Positions 23,629 through 32,375 of a stretch of 51,491 nucleotides of DNA are shown one piece after another. Location of the stretch: contig NZ_JARVKV010000050.1 in NCBI RefSeq assembly GCF_029813835.1, positions 1 to 51,491 of the forward strand, in the 5' to 3' direction. The notes under the pieces were generated by a model that ran no database searches, was not told where the DNA came from, and saw nothing but the letters and a program-made list of their open reading frames with translations. Source of the stretch: Streptomyces sp. DH37. Lineage in GTDB: Bacteria; Actinomycetota; Actinomycetes; Streptomycetales; Streptomycetaceae. Position numbers and translations under genes: made by a program. The number at the start of each line of letters is the position of its first letter. Position 1 is the stretch's first letter.

Positions 23629-24558
23629 TTGTCCACCACGCCTTCCAGCACGCCCGAAACCGCCTCCGCGTCGACGCCCGAGACCGGCACCGCGCGCGTC
23701 AAGCGCGGCATGGCCGAGCAGCTCAAGGGCGGTGTGATCATGGACGTGGTCACGCCGGAGCAGGCGAAGATCGCCGAGGACGCCGGCGCCGTCGCGGTCA
23801 TGGCCCTGGAGCGGGTGCCCGCCGACATCCGCAAGGACGGCGGCGTCGCCCGCATGTCCGACCCCGACATGATCGAGGGGATCATCGACGCCGTCTCCAT
23901 CCCGGTGATGGCCAAGTCCCGCATCGGCCACTTCGTCGAGGCCCAGGTGCTCCAGGCGCTGGGCGTGGACTACATCGACGAGTCCGAGGTCCTCACCCCG
24001 GCCGACGAGGTCAACCACAGCGACAAGTGGGCCTTCACCACGCCCTTCGTCTGCGGCGCCACCAACCTGGGCGAGGCCCTGCGCCGGATCGCCGAGGGCG
24101 CGGCCATGATCCGCTCCAAGGGCGAGGCCGGCACCGGCAACGTCGTCGAGGCCGTCCGCCACCTGCGCCAGATCAAGAACGAGATCGCCCGGCTGCGCGG
24201 CTACGACAACAACGAGCTGTACGCCGCCGCCAAGGAGCTGCGCGCCCCCTACGAGCTGGTGAAGGAGGTCGCCGAGCTGGGCAAGCTCCCGGTCGTGCTG
24301 TTCTCCGCCGGCGGTGTGGCCACCCCGGCCGACGCCGCGCTGATGCGCCAGCTCGGCGCCGAGGGCGTCTTCGTCGGCTCGGGCATCTTCAAGTCCGGCG
24401 ACCCGGTCAAGCGCGCCGCCGCCATCGTGAAGGCCACCACCTTCTACGACGACCCCAAGGTCGTCGCGGACGCCTCCCGCGGCCTGGGCGAGGCCATGGT
24501 GGGCATCAACTGCGACACCCTGACGGAGTCCGAGAGGTTCGCCGGCCGCGGCTGGTGA
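23629..24558 (+). CDS. pdxS: Pyridoxal 5'-phosphate synthase, lyase subunit PdxS
   Basis: PdxS forms PLP from ribose 5-phosphate, glyceraldehyde 3-phosphate and ammonia supplied by PdxT; it assembles as a dodecamer. The 309-residue sequence has the catalytic lysine in IPVMAKSRIGH (K96), the second lysine in MIRSKGEAGTGN (K164), and the phosphate-binding FSAGGVATPADAA. The N-terminal 24 residues are a T/S/P/E-rich extension. Start is TTG at 23629 with GTGAGG eight bases upstream. pdxT follows 151 bases on. Confidence 0.96.
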   Translation: MSTTPSSTPETASASTPETGTARVKRGMAEQLKGGVIMDVVTPEQAKIAEDAGAVAVMALERVPADIRKDGGVARMSDPDMIEGIIDAVSIPVMAKSRIGHFVEAQVLQALGVDYIDESEVLTPADEVNHSDKWAFTTPFVCGATNLGEALRRIAEGAAMIRSKGEAGTGNVVEAVRHLRQIKNEIARLRGYDNNELYAAAKELRAPYELVKEVAELGKLPVVLFSAGGVATPADAALMRQLGAEGVFVGSGIFKSGDPVKRAAAIVKATTFYDDPKVVADASRGLGEAMVGINCDTLTESERFAGRGW

Positions 24559-24584
24559 CCCCGGGCGCACCCCGCGCCACCGCG

Positions 24585-24619
24585 GGGCGGGCGGCCCGCG
24601 CACCGCGGACCGCCCGCCC
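24585..24619 (+). terminator. Hairpin between pdxS and pdxT
   Basis: A 10-bp stem (24585-24594 with 24610-24619) continues, after one mismatch, into a 5-bp CCGCG/CGCGG stem with loop CAC. It lies 26 bases after pdxS and could attenuate read-through into pdxT, keeping PdxS in excess. Confidence 0.6.
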
Positions 24620-24709
24620 TGCATCCCCCCTCCCGCCCGCCCCATGTCCCCGTCCCCCCTCCCGCACGTTCCCCACGCCATCCCGTACGTCCGTGAAGAG
24701 GTACGCCCC

Positions 24710-25303
24710 GTGACCACCCCCGCCATCGGAGTCCTCGCCCTCCAGGGCGACGTCCGCGAACACCTCGCCGCGCTGGAGGCGGCCGGCGCCGCGGCCCGCG
24801 CCGTCCGCCGCCCCGAGGAGCTCGCCGAGGCCGACGGCCTGGTGATCCCCGGCGGCGAGTCGACCACCATCTCCAAGCTGGCCGTGGCCTTCGGGCTGAT
24901 GGAGCCGCTGCGCGAGCGGGTCCGCTCGGGCATGCCGGCCTACGGGTCCTGCGCGGGCATGATCATGCTCGCCGACAAGATCCTCGACCCCCGCTCCGGC
25001 CAGGAGACCGTCGGCGGCATCGACATGATCGTGCGCCGCAACGCCTTCGGCCGGCAGAACGAGTCGTTCGAGGCGGCCGTCGACGTCGCCGGCGTCGAGG
25101 GCGGGCCGGTCGAGGGCGTCTTCATCCGCGCGCCCTGGGTGGAGTCCACCGGCGCGGACGTGGAGGTGCTGGCGGTCCACGACGGCCACCCCGTCGCCGT
25201 GCGCCAGGGCTCCCTGCTGGCCACCGCCTTCCACCCCGAACTCACCGGCGACCACCGTGTGCACAGGCTCTTCGTGGAGACGGTGCGCTCGGCGGTACGG
25301 TGA
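24710..25303 (+). CDS. pdxT: Pyridoxal 5'-phosphate synthase, glutaminase subunit PdxT
   Basis: This 197-residue class I glutaminase releases ammonia from glutamine and channels it to PdxS. The nucleophile is C81 (GSCAGM), the histidine and glutamate are H175 and E177 (FHPEL), and GVLALQGDVREH and IPGGESTTI are typical. GTG at 24710 has GAAGAGG about eight bases upstream. It follows pdxS in the usual order. Confidence 0.96.
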   Translation: MTTPAIGVLALQGDVREHLAALEAAGAAARAVRRPEELAEADGLVIPGGESTTISKLAVAFGLMEPLRERVRSGMPAYGSCAGMIMLADKILDPRSGQETVGGIDMIVRRNAFGRQNESFEAAVDVAGVEGGPVEGVFIRAPWVESTGADVEVLAVHDGHPVAVRQGSLLATAFHPELTGDHRVHRLFVETVRSAVR

Positions 25304-25372
25304 TCCGCCCGCGGGACCCGCTGTAGGATCGGCCCGTTGAATCCTCCGTTGGCGACATGAAGGAGCGAGGCT

Positions 25373-26125
25373 GTGTCCGGCCACTCCAAGTGGGCAACCA
25401 CCAAGCACAAGAAGGCCGTGATCGATGCCAAGCGCGGCAAGCTCTTCGCCAAGCTGATCAAGAACATCGAGGTCGCGGCCCGGATGGGCGGCGCCGACCC
25501 CGACGGCAACCCCACCCTCTACGACGCCATCCAGAAGGCGAAGAAGAGCTCCGTCCCCAACAACAACATCGACCGTGCGGTCAAGAGGGGCGCGGGCCTG
25601 GAGGCCGGCGGCGCCGACTACCAGACGATCATGTACGAGGGCTACGGCCCCAACGGCGTCGCGGTCCTGATCGAGTGCCTCACCGACAACCGCAACCGCG
25701 CGGCCTCCGACGTGCGCGTCGCCATGACCCGCAACGGCGGCTCCATGGCCGACCCGGGCTCGGTGTCGTACCTGTTCAACCGCAAGGGCGTCGTCATCGT
25801 CCCCAAGGGCGACCTGACCGAGGACGACGTGCTGGCCGCCGTTCTGGAGGCGGGCGCCGAGGAGGTCAACGACCTCGGCGAGTCCTTCGAGGTCATCAGC
25901 GAGGCGGGCGACCTGGTCGAGGTGCGCACCGCGCTGCAGAAGGCGGGCATCGACTACGACTCCGCGGACGCCAACTTCGTCCCCACCATGCAGGTGGAGC
26001 TGGACGAGGAGGGCGCGCGCAAGATCTTCAAGCTGATCGACGCCCTGGAGGACAGCGACGACGTGCAGAACGTCTTCGCCAACTTCGACGTGTCCGACGA
26101 CGTCATGGCCAAGGTCGAGGCCTGA
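25373..26125 (+). CDS. YebC/PmpR family protein
   Basis: The 250-residue protein begins SGHSKWATTKHKKA and has the three-domain YebC fold signatures (FAKLIKNIEVAARMGG, NNNIDRAVKRG, YEGYGPNGVAV). YebC-family members were described as transcriptional regulators; some are now known to help ribosomes translate proline stretches. GTG at 25373 has AAGGAG ahead of it. TAGGAT (25324-25329) is a likely -10. It lies just upstream of ruvC, the widespread bacterial order yebC-ruvCAB. Confidence 0.95.
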   Translation: MSGHSKWATTKHKKAVIDAKRGKLFAKLIKNIEVAARMGGADPDGNPTLYDAIQKAKKSSVPNNNIDRAVKRGAGLEAGGADYQTIMYEGYGPNGVAVLIECLTDNRNRAASDVRVAMTRNGGSMADPGSVSYLFNRKGVVIVPKGDLTEDDVLAAVLEAGAEEVNDLGESFEVISEAGDLVEVRTALQKAGIDYDSADANFVPTMQVELDEEGARKIFKLIDALEDSDDVQNVFANFDVSDDVMAKVEA

Positions 26126-26238
26126 CCCTCCGCGGAGCCCGGCGCCGGCCCCCTTCCGTGTCGCCCGTCGGCGTTGTCGGTGGCAGCCGATAGCCTGCGG
26201 GAACAGGTGATCGAACGACCAGTGGACGAGAGGGGGCC

Positions 26239-26874
26239 GTGGTGCGTGTGCTCGGCGTGGACCCGGGGCTGACCCGCTGCGGCATCGGAGTGGTGGAGGG
26301 CACCGCGGGCCGCCCGCTGCGGATGGGCGGGGTCGGCGTCGTACGGACCCCCGCCGACGCCGAGGTGCCCGAGCGGCTGGTGCTCGTGGAGCGCGGCATA
26401 GAGGAGTGGCTGGACGAGCACCGGCCCGACGTCGTCGCCGTGGAGCGCGTGTTCAGCCAGCACAACGTCCGCACCGTGATGGGCACCGCGCAGGCCAGCG
26501 CGGTCGCGATGCTCTGCGCGGCCCGGCGCGGGCTCCCCGTGGCCCTGCACACCCCCAGCGAGGTCAAGGCCGCCGTCACCGGCACCGGCCGGGCCGACAA
26601 GGCCCAGGTCGGCGCGATGGTGACCAGGCTGCTGCGGCTGGACGCGCCGCCCAGGCCGGCCGACGCGGCCGACGCCCTGGCGCTGGCCATCTGCCATATC
26701 TGGCGGGCCCCCGCGCTCGGCCGGCTCCAGCAGGCCCACCACCGGCAGCTCCACCGCCGGCAGGCCCACGCCGCCCGGACCGCATCCGCGGCCGTCGCGT
26801 CCGCCGCGCCCGAGCCGTCGCCGCCCGCCGCGTCCCCCGTACGCACCCCGCGCGCCCCGGAGGACAGCCGATGA
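26239..26874 (+). CDS. ruvC: Holliday junction resolvase RuvC
   Basis: RuvC cuts four-way junctions as a dimer together with RuvAB. The 211-residue sequence starts with GVDPGLTRCG (catalytic D8), followed by VVAVERVFSQHN (glutamate) and the C-terminal DAADALALAICH aspartates. Residues after 170 are an A/P/H-rich tail longer than in E. coli. GTG at 26239 is preceded by GAGAGGGGG; an adjacent GTG at 26242 cannot be excluded. The stop overlaps ruvA by ATGA. Confidence 0.95.
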   Translation: MVRVLGVDPGLTRCGIGVVEGTAGRPLRMGGVGVVRTPADAEVPERLVLVERGIEEWLDEHRPDVVAVERVFSQHNVRTVMGTAQASAVAMLCAARRGLPVALHTPSEVKAAVTGTGRADKAQVGAMVTRLLRLDAPPRPADAADALALAICHIWRAPALGRLQQAHHRQLHRRQAHAARTASAAVASAAPEPSPPAASPVRTPRAPEDSR

Positions 26875-27506
26875 TCGCCTTCGTATCCGGACCGGTCGCC
26901 GCCGTCTCCCCGGACACCGCCGTGATCGAGGTCGGCGGCGTCGGCATGGCGGTCCACTGCACCCCCGGCACCCTGGCCCACCTGCGGGTCGGCGAGCACG
27001 CCCGGCTGGCCACCTCGCTGGTGGTCCGCGAGGACTCCCTCACGCTCTACGGCTTCGCCGACGACGACGAGCGGCAGGTCTTCGAACTGCTCCAGACCGC
27101 CAGCGGCGTCGGCCCGCGGCTGGCCCAGGCGATGCTCGCCGTCCACAGCCCCGACGCGCTGCGGCTGGCGGTCTCCACCGGGGACGAGAAGGCGCTCACC
27201 GCCGTGCCCGGCATCGGCAAGAAGGGCGCGCAGAAGCTGCTGCTGGAGCTGAAGGACCGGCTCGGCGAGCCGCTGGGCACCGGCGCGGCCGCGGCGGGGC
27301 GGGGCACCGGCCCCGCGACGGCCGCGCCCGGCTGGCGCGAGCAGCTGCACGCCGCGCTGGTGGGCCTGGGCTACGCGCCCCGCGAGGCCGAGGACGCGGT
27401 CGCCGCCGTCACCCCGCAGGCCGAGGCCGTACTGGCCGAGGGCGGCCGGCCGCCGGTGCCGCAGCTCCTCCGAGCCGCCCTGCAGACCCTGAACCGCGCA
27501 CGCTGA
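26871..27506 (+). CDS. ruvA: Holliday junction DNA helicase subunit RuvA
   Basis: RuvA binds four-way junctions and loads RuvB. The 211-residue protein has the OB-fold N-terminus (MIAFVSGPVAAV to YGFADDDERQVF), helix-hairpin-helix motifs (TASGVGPRLAQAML and VPGIGKKGAQKLLLELKDRL), a flexible A/G-rich linker, and domain III (LVGLGYAPREAEDAVAAV). It overlaps ruvC by four bases. Confidence 0.96.
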   Translation: MIAFVSGPVAAVSPDTAVIEVGGVGMAVHCTPGTLAHLRVGEHARLATSLVVREDSLTLYGFADDDERQVFELLQTASGVGPRLAQAMLAVHSPDALRLAVSTGDEKALTAVPGIGKKGAQKLLLELKDRLGEPLGTGAAAAGRGTGPATAAPGWREQLHAALVGLGYAPREAEDAVAAVTPQAEAVLAEGGRPPVPQLLRAALQTLNRAR

Positions 27507-27512
27507 GACGGC

Positions 27513-27535
27513 CCGCGCCGCCGTCGGCGGCGCGG
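27513..27535 (+). terminator. Hairpin between ruvA and ruvB
   Basis: A perfect 10-bp stem (CCGCGCCGCC with GGCGGCGCGG) and a GTC loop begin six bases after the ruvA stop. It may lower read-through to ruvB. Confidence 0.6.
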
Positions 27536-27563
27536 CCGACGACGGACCGACGAGAGACCGACC

Positions 27564-27659
27564 ATGACGCCGTACTCCCCGCCCCACCCCCACCCCACGG
27601 ACCAGGCCCCCCTCCCGCCCGGCGGACCGGCGGCCGGCGGCCGAGGGAGGCCGTCATGA
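27564..27659 (+). CDS. Possible 31-residue leader ORF coupled to ruvB
   Basis: An ATG at 27564 opens a 31-codon frame rich in proline, glycine and histidine (PPHPHP, PPGGP) whose stop TGA overlaps the ruvB ATG as ATGA. Nearly all third positions are G or C, as in real genes here, but GC-rich non-coding DNA can do the same. The ribosome site (GAGAG) is weak. If translated it would couple ruvB translation. Confidence 0.35.
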   Translation: MTPYSPPHPHPTDQAPLPPGGPAAGGRGRPS

Positions 27660-28738
27660 GCTGGGACGACCACACCTCCGGCCACCCCTCCGACAGCGCC
27701 GAACGCCTCGTCGGCGCCACCGCCGACGGCGAGGACACCGCCGTCGAGGCGGCGCTGCGCCCCAAGGACCTGGCGGAGTTCGTCGGGCAGTCCAAGGTCC
27801 GCGAACAGCTCGACCTGGTGCTGCGCGCCGCCCGCGCCCGCGGCGGCACCGCCGACCACGTGCTGCTCTCCGGAGCCCCCGGTCTGGGCAAGACCACCCT
27901 GTCCATGATCATCGCCGCGGAGATGGGCGCGCCCATCCGCATCACCTCCGGCCCGGCCATCCAGCACGCCGGCGACCTGGCCGCGATCCTGTCCTCGCTC
28001 ACCGAGGGCGAGGTCCTCTTCCTCGACGAGATCCACCGCATGTCGCGGCCCGCCGAGGAGATGCTCTACATGGCGATGGAGGACTTCCGCGTCGACGTCA
28101 TCGTCGGCAAGGGGCCCGGCGCCACCGCCATCCCCCTGGAGCTGCCGCCCTTCACCCTGGTCGGCGCCACCACCCGGGCCGGCCTGCTGCCGCCGCCGCT
28201 GCGCGACCGCTTCGGCTTCACCGCCCACATGGAGTTCTACGAACCGGAGGAGCTGGAACGCGTCATCCACCGCTCCGCCCGGCTGCTGGACGTGGAGATA
28301 GACGCCGAGGGCGCCGCCGAGATCGCGGGCCGCTCCCGCGGCACCCCCCGCATCGCCAACCGGCTGCTGCGCCGGGTGCGCGACTACGCCCAGGTCCGGG
28401 CCGACGGCCTGGTCACCCGGGAGATCGCCGCCCAGGCCCTGGCGGTCTACGAGGTCGACGAGCGCGGTCTGGACCGGCTGGACCGGGCGGTGCTGGACGC
28501 CCTGCTCAGGCTGTTCGGCGGCGGCCCGGTCGGCCTGTCGACACTGGCCGTCGCGGTGGGGGAGGAGCGCGAGACGGTGGAGGAGGTCGCCGAGCCGTTC
28601 CTCGTCCGCGAGGGACTGCTGGCCCGCACCCCCCGGGGCCGGATCGCCACACCCGCCGCATGGGCGCACATGGGCCTCACCCCGCCCCGGCAGCCGCCGC
28701 CGGGCGGAGCGGGGCAACCCGGTCTCTTCGGTTCCTGA
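27656..28738 (+). CDS. ruvB: Holliday junction branch migration ATPase RuvB
   Basis: RuvB is the hexameric AAA+ motor of branch migration. The 360-residue sequence has Walker A GAPGLGKT (73-80), Walker B LFLDEIHR (DEIH 124-127), sensor 1 VGATTRAG, the arginine finger LRDRFG, and the C-terminal winged-helix RTPRGRIATP. GGGAGG precedes the ATG. It is separated from ruvA by a hairpin and a small ORF. Confidence 0.97.
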   Translation: MSWDDHTSGHPSDSAERLVGATADGEDTAVEAALRPKDLAEFVGQSKVREQLDLVLRAARARGGTADHVLLSGAPGLGKTTLSMIIAAEMGAPIRITSGPAIQHAGDLAAILSSLTEGEVLFLDEIHRMSRPAEEMLYMAMEDFRVDVIVGKGPGATAIPLELPPFTLVGATTRAGLLPPPLRDRFGFTAHMEFYEPEELERVIHRSARLLDVEIDAEGAAEIAGRSRGTPRIANRLLRRVRDYAQVRADGLVTREIAAQALAVYEVDERGLDRLDRAVLDALLRLFGGGPVGLSTLAVAVGEERETVEEVAEPFLVREGLLARTPRGRIATPAAWAHMGLTPPRQPPPGGAGQPGLFGS

Positions 28739-28761
28739 CGGCGCGCGAACTCGCCCGTGGC

Positions 28762-28815
28762 GGAACCTCAGTGCGATGCTTGACGTTGTTCCCCAGGCGC
28801 GGGCTCGCTTAGACT
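28762..28815 (+). promoter_or_regulatory. Promoter region of yajC-secDF
   Basis: GGAAC (28762-28766), 18 bases and GTT (28785-28787) resemble a sigma-R-like ECF promoter. TAGACT (28810-28815) is a better housekeeping -10, without a clear -35. Either would give a 75-110-nt leader to yajC. Confidence 0.35.
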
Positions 28816-28901
28816 CCGCCGATGCCCTCCGTCCCGGAGGGCGTGACCACCCCCGAATACCAGGCCGCTTCCCAGCGGTCGTGCGAAGGAAACCTTCCGC
28901 C

Positions 28902-29342
28902 GTGGACATTGGACTTCTCCTCCCCTTCATCATTCTCATCGGGGCCATGTTCCTGATGACGCGCTCGGCCAAGAAGAAGCAGCAGCAGGCCATGCGGATG
29001 CGTGACCAGATGCAGCCGGGCACCGGCGTCCGCACCATCGGCGGCATGTACGCGTTGGTGAAGGAGGTCCACTCCGACACGGTCGTCCTGGAGATCGCGC
29101 CGGGCACGCACGCCGTCTACGCCAAGAACGCCGTGGGCGCCGTGCTGGAGGCCGACGAGTACGAGCGCATCGTCAACGGTGAGCCGGAGCACGACGACGA
29201 CGCTCCCGCCGTCCCGGACGACGCCTCCTCGCTGATCTCCGACGGGGACACGGGCAAGACCGACCTGAGCAAGACCGACCCCTCCGCCGACGACGCGGAG
29301 ACCGGGGACGCCAAGCGGAACGGTGACGCCGACTCCAGGTGA
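28902..29342 (+). CDS. yajC: Preprotein translocase subunit YajC
   Basis: YajC is the small partner of SecDF at the Sec translocon. The 146-residue protein has one N-terminal membrane segment (IGLLLPFIILIGAMFLM), a basic KKKQQQAMRMRDQM stretch and the small YajC domain (GTGVRTIGGMYALVKEV). The C-terminal 50 residues are an acidic D/S/T-rich tail longer than in most bacteria. GTG at 28902 has GAAGGA upstream. secD and secF follow. Confidence 0.93.
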   Translation: MDIGLLLPFIILIGAMFLMTRSAKKKQQQAMRMRDQMQPGTGVRTIGGMYALVKEVHSDTVVLEIAPGTHAVYAKNAVGAVLEADEYERIVNGEPEHDDDAPAVPDDASSLISDGDTGKTDLSKTDPSADDAETGDAKRNGDADSR

Positions 29343-29457
29343 GTCGCCTCGCCGCCGGGCCCGACGGGGCCGGCGGCACCGCACGTCCTCACGACCACTT
29401 CGCGCGCCGCGCGGCGACCATTCGAGCGCGGACGGTTGGACAGGGAGATACGAGAAG

Positions 29458-31248
29458 GTGGCAGCACCGAAGAAAGGTCGCAGATCACCGGGCGGCCAGG
29501 GACGGCCGTGGCGCGCCCTGGCGCTCATCCTGGTGGCCATGGTGGCGCTCACCGGAGGCATGTTCCTCTCCGGGCACACGACGCCCCGCCTGGGCATCGA
29601 CCTCGCCGGCGGCACGAGCATCACGCTCACGGCCAAGGCCCAGCCCGGCAAGGAGGAGGCGATCAACGAGACCAACATGAACACCGCCGTCTCCATCATC
29701 GAGCGCCGGGTCAACGGTCTGGGCGTCGCCGAGGCCGAGGTGCGGACGCAGGGCGCCGAGAACATCGTCGTCAACATCCCGCGGGGCACCGACGAGAAGC
29801 AGGCCCGCGAGCAGGTCGGCACCACCGCCCAGCTCGCGTTCCGCCCGGTCCTCACCGTCGCCTCCGGCGCCCCGGTCGCACCGGAGCCCTCGGCGAGCCC
29901 GTCGGGCAGCGCCGGCGGCGAGAAGGAGAAGGCCGAGGAGGCGACGGACGGCGAGAAGTCCGGCGACTCCTCCGCGAGCCCCTCTCCCAGCGCCTCCACC
30001 CAGGGCCGCGCCGTCACCGAGGGCCTGCTGGCCGACGACTCCGAGTCGCCCGCCCCCTCCGCGTCCGGGAAGGCCGAGGAGCCCTCCGACCCCGAGCCCT
30101 CCCAGGACGCCCCGGCGCCCGACGCCGGCGTCCCGGCCGGTCTGCAGAAGAAGCTCGACGGGCTGGACTGCTCCACCGACAAGGGCCGCTCCCAGGCGAG
30201 CCGGGCCGCGGCCGAGGCGGAGAACTCCGAGCCCGTCGCGGTCTGCGACGAGAGCGGTCTGTACAAGTACGGGCTCGGCCCCGTCGCCGTCCCCGGCACC
30301 GACGTCACCGACGCCGCGGCCCTCTTCGACGACCAGCGCGCCCAGGGCTGGATCGTCACCATGGAGTTCGACTCCGACGGCGCCGAGAAGTTCGCCGACA
30401 TCACCGAGGAGCTCTCCACCCAGGCCGAGCCGCGCAACCAGTTCGCGATCGTGCTGGACGGCGAGGTCGTCTCCGCCCCCCGCGTCTCCGAGCGGCTCGG
30501 CGGCGGCAGCGCCGAGATCTCCGGCAGCTTCACCCAGCAGTCCGCGGAGGAACTGGCCAACATCCTCTCCTACGGCGCCCTGCCGCTCTCCTTCGAGGAG
30601 AGCAACGTGACCACGATCTCGCCCACGCTCGGTTCCGAGCAGCTCAAGGCGGGCCTGATCGCCGGCGCCATCGGCCTGGCCCTGGTCATCGTCTACCTGC
30701 TCTTCTACTACCGGGTGCTGGCGCTGGTGGCGATCTCCAGCCTGGTGGCCGCGGCCATCCTCACCTACGCGGTCATGACCCTGCTCGGCCCGGGCATCGG
30801 CTTCGCGCTGAGCCTGCCGGCCATCTGCGGCGCCATCGTGGCCATCGGCATCACCGCGGACTCCTTCATCGTCTACTTCGAGAGGATCCGCGACGAGATC
30901 CGCGAGGGCCGCTCCATCCGGGCCGCCTTCGAGAGGGCCTGGCCGAGCGCCCGGCGGACCATCCTGGTCTCCGACGTGGTCTCGATCATCGCCGCGATCG
31001 TGCTGTTCATCGTCTCGATCGGCTCGGTGCAGGGCTTCGCCTTCGTGCTCGGCCTGACGACGGCCCTGGACCTGGCCATCGTCTTCCTGCTGACCAAGCC
31101 GATGATGACGATCATGGCCGGCCGGAAGTTCTTCACCAGCGGCCACCCCTGGTCCGGACTCGACCCGAAGCGGCTCGGGGTCACCCCGCCGCTGCGCCGG
31201 GGCCGCCGCGGCACGGTCGCCGCCCCCGCAGAACCGAAGGAGGCCTGA
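29458..31248 (+). CDS. secD: Protein translocase subunit SecD
   Basis: With SecF this protein uses the proton gradient to pull secreted proteins through the membrane. The 596-residue protein has TM1 near 20-40, the P1 domain beginning LGIDLAGGTSITL, and C-terminal segments with the family motif AICGAIVAIGITADSFIVYFER. Between about residues 140 and 230 lies a low-complexity insert rich in S, P, E and A that splits the P1 domain. GTG at 29458 is used; GGGAG lies further upstream. The stop is one base before the secF ATG. Confidence 0.96.
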   Translation: MAAPKKGRRSPGGQGRPWRALALILVAMVALTGGMFLSGHTTPRLGIDLAGGTSITLTAKAQPGKEEAINETNMNTAVSIIERRVNGLGVAEAEVRTQGAENIVVNIPRGTDEKQAREQVGTTAQLAFRPVLTVASGAPVAPEPSASPSGSAGGEKEKAEEATDGEKSGDSSASPSPSASTQGRAVTEGLLADDSESPAPSASGKAEEPSDPEPSQDAPAPDAGVPAGLQKKLDGLDCSTDKGRSQASRAAAEAENSEPVAVCDESGLYKYGLGPVAVPGTDVTDAAALFDDQRAQGWIVTMEFDSDGAEKFADITEELSTQAEPRNQFAIVLDGEVVSAPRVSERLGGGSAEISGSFTQQSAEELANILSYGALPLSFEESNVTTISPTLGSEQLKAGLIAGAIGLALVIVYLLFYYRVLALVAISSLVAAAILTYAVMTLLGPGIGFALSLPAICGAIVAIGITADSFIVYFERIRDEIREGRSIRAAFERAWPSARRTILVSDVVSIIAAIVLFIVSIGSVQGFAFVLGLTTALDLAIVFLLTKPMMTIMAGRKFFTSGHPWSGLDPKRLGVTPPLRRGRRGTVAAPAEPKEA

Positions 31249-31249
31249 G

Positions 31250-32371
31250 ATGTCACGATTCGGTGATCTCGGCGGCAAGCTCTACCGCGGAGAGGCCAGC
31301 TACGACTTCGTCGGCAGGCGGAAGCTCTGGTACGGCGTCACGCTGCTGCTGATGCTCATCTCCCTGGTGGGTCTCGGGGCCCGCGGCCTCTACATGGGCA
31401 TCGAGTTCCAGGGCGGGGCCGTCTTCACCACCCCGCCCACCCAGATGTCGGTCGAGGAGGCGCGCGAGACGGCCCTGAAGGTCTCCGGGACCGAGCCGCG
31501 GATCCAGGAACTGGGTAGCGGCTCGCTGCGCATCCAGGTGACCGGACTGGACAACGAGCAGTCGGAGAAGACCCGCGCGGCCCTCGCCGACGAGCTCGGC
31601 CTCGAGACCCAGGAGCTGGACACCGAACTGGTGGGCCCGAGCTGGGGCGACCAGATGAGCAGCAAGGCCATCCAGGGCCTGATCGTCTTCCTGGTCTTGG
31701 TGAGCGTCTACCTGGCCATCGCCTTCGAGTGGCGGATGGCGGTGGGCGCCATGGGCGCCCTGGTGCACGACCTGGTCGTCACCATCGGCGTCTACGCCAT
31801 CGTCGGCTTCGAGGTGACCCCCGGCACGGTGGTCGGCGTCCTGACGATCCTCAGCTACTCGCTGTACGACACGGTGGTGGTCTTCGACAAGGTCAAGGAG
31901 AAGACCCAGGGCCTGCTCAAGCAGAACCGCCACACCTACGGCGAGCTGGCCAACCTCGGCATCAACGCCACGGTGATCCGCTCCGTCAACACCTCGGTGG
32001 TCGCCCTGCTGCCGGTGGCCGGACTGCTGTTCATCGGCACCGGCCTGCTCGGCGGCGGCATGCTCAAGGACATCTCGCTGTCGCTGTTCATCGGCCTCAC
32101 CGCCGGTACGTTCTCCTCCATCTTCATCGCCACCCCGATCGTGGTGGACCTCAAGCTCCGCTCGCCGGAGATCAAGGCCCACGACCGGCGGACGCTGGCC
32201 AAGCGCGCCAAGGGCGGCGACGAGGCCGAGGACGCCGAGGAGACCGCGGGCACCGGCGTGCCGCGGGCCGCCGAGCCCACCGCCGCCGCGACGGCCGGGG
32301 CCGTCGGCGCCCCCCGCTCGCCGGAGTCCCGCAGCCGCGGCCGCGGGCGCCCCTCCGAACGGGGGCGGTGA
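31250..32371 (+). CDS. secF: Protein translocase subunit SecF
   Basis: SecF is the second proton-driven subunit. The 373-residue protein has TM1 in RKLWYGVTLLLMLISLVGLG, the GIEFQGGAVF strand of its periplasmic domain, and five C-terminal membrane segments including SYSLYDTVVVFDKVKE and INATVIRSVNTS. The final 70 residues are a charged A/R/G-rich cytoplasmic tail. AAGGAGG precedes the ATG. Confidence 0.96.
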   Translation: MSRFGDLGGKLYRGEASYDFVGRRKLWYGVTLLLMLISLVGLGARGLYMGIEFQGGAVFTTPPTQMSVEEARETALKVSGTEPRIQELGSGSLRIQVTGLDNEQSEKTRAALADELGLETQELDTELVGPSWGDQMSSKAIQGLIVFLVLVSVYLAIAFEWRMAVGAMGALVHDLVVTIGVYAIVGFEVTPGTVVGVLTILSYSLYDTVVVFDKVKEKTQGLLKQNRHTYGELANLGINATVIRSVNTSVVALLPVAGLLFIGTGLLGGGMLKDISLSLFIGLTAGTFSSIFIATPIVVDLKLRSPEIKAHDRRTLAKRAKGGDEAEDAEETAGTGVPRAAEPTAAATAGAVGAPRSPESRSRGRGRPSERGR

Positions 32372-32375
32372 TCCG

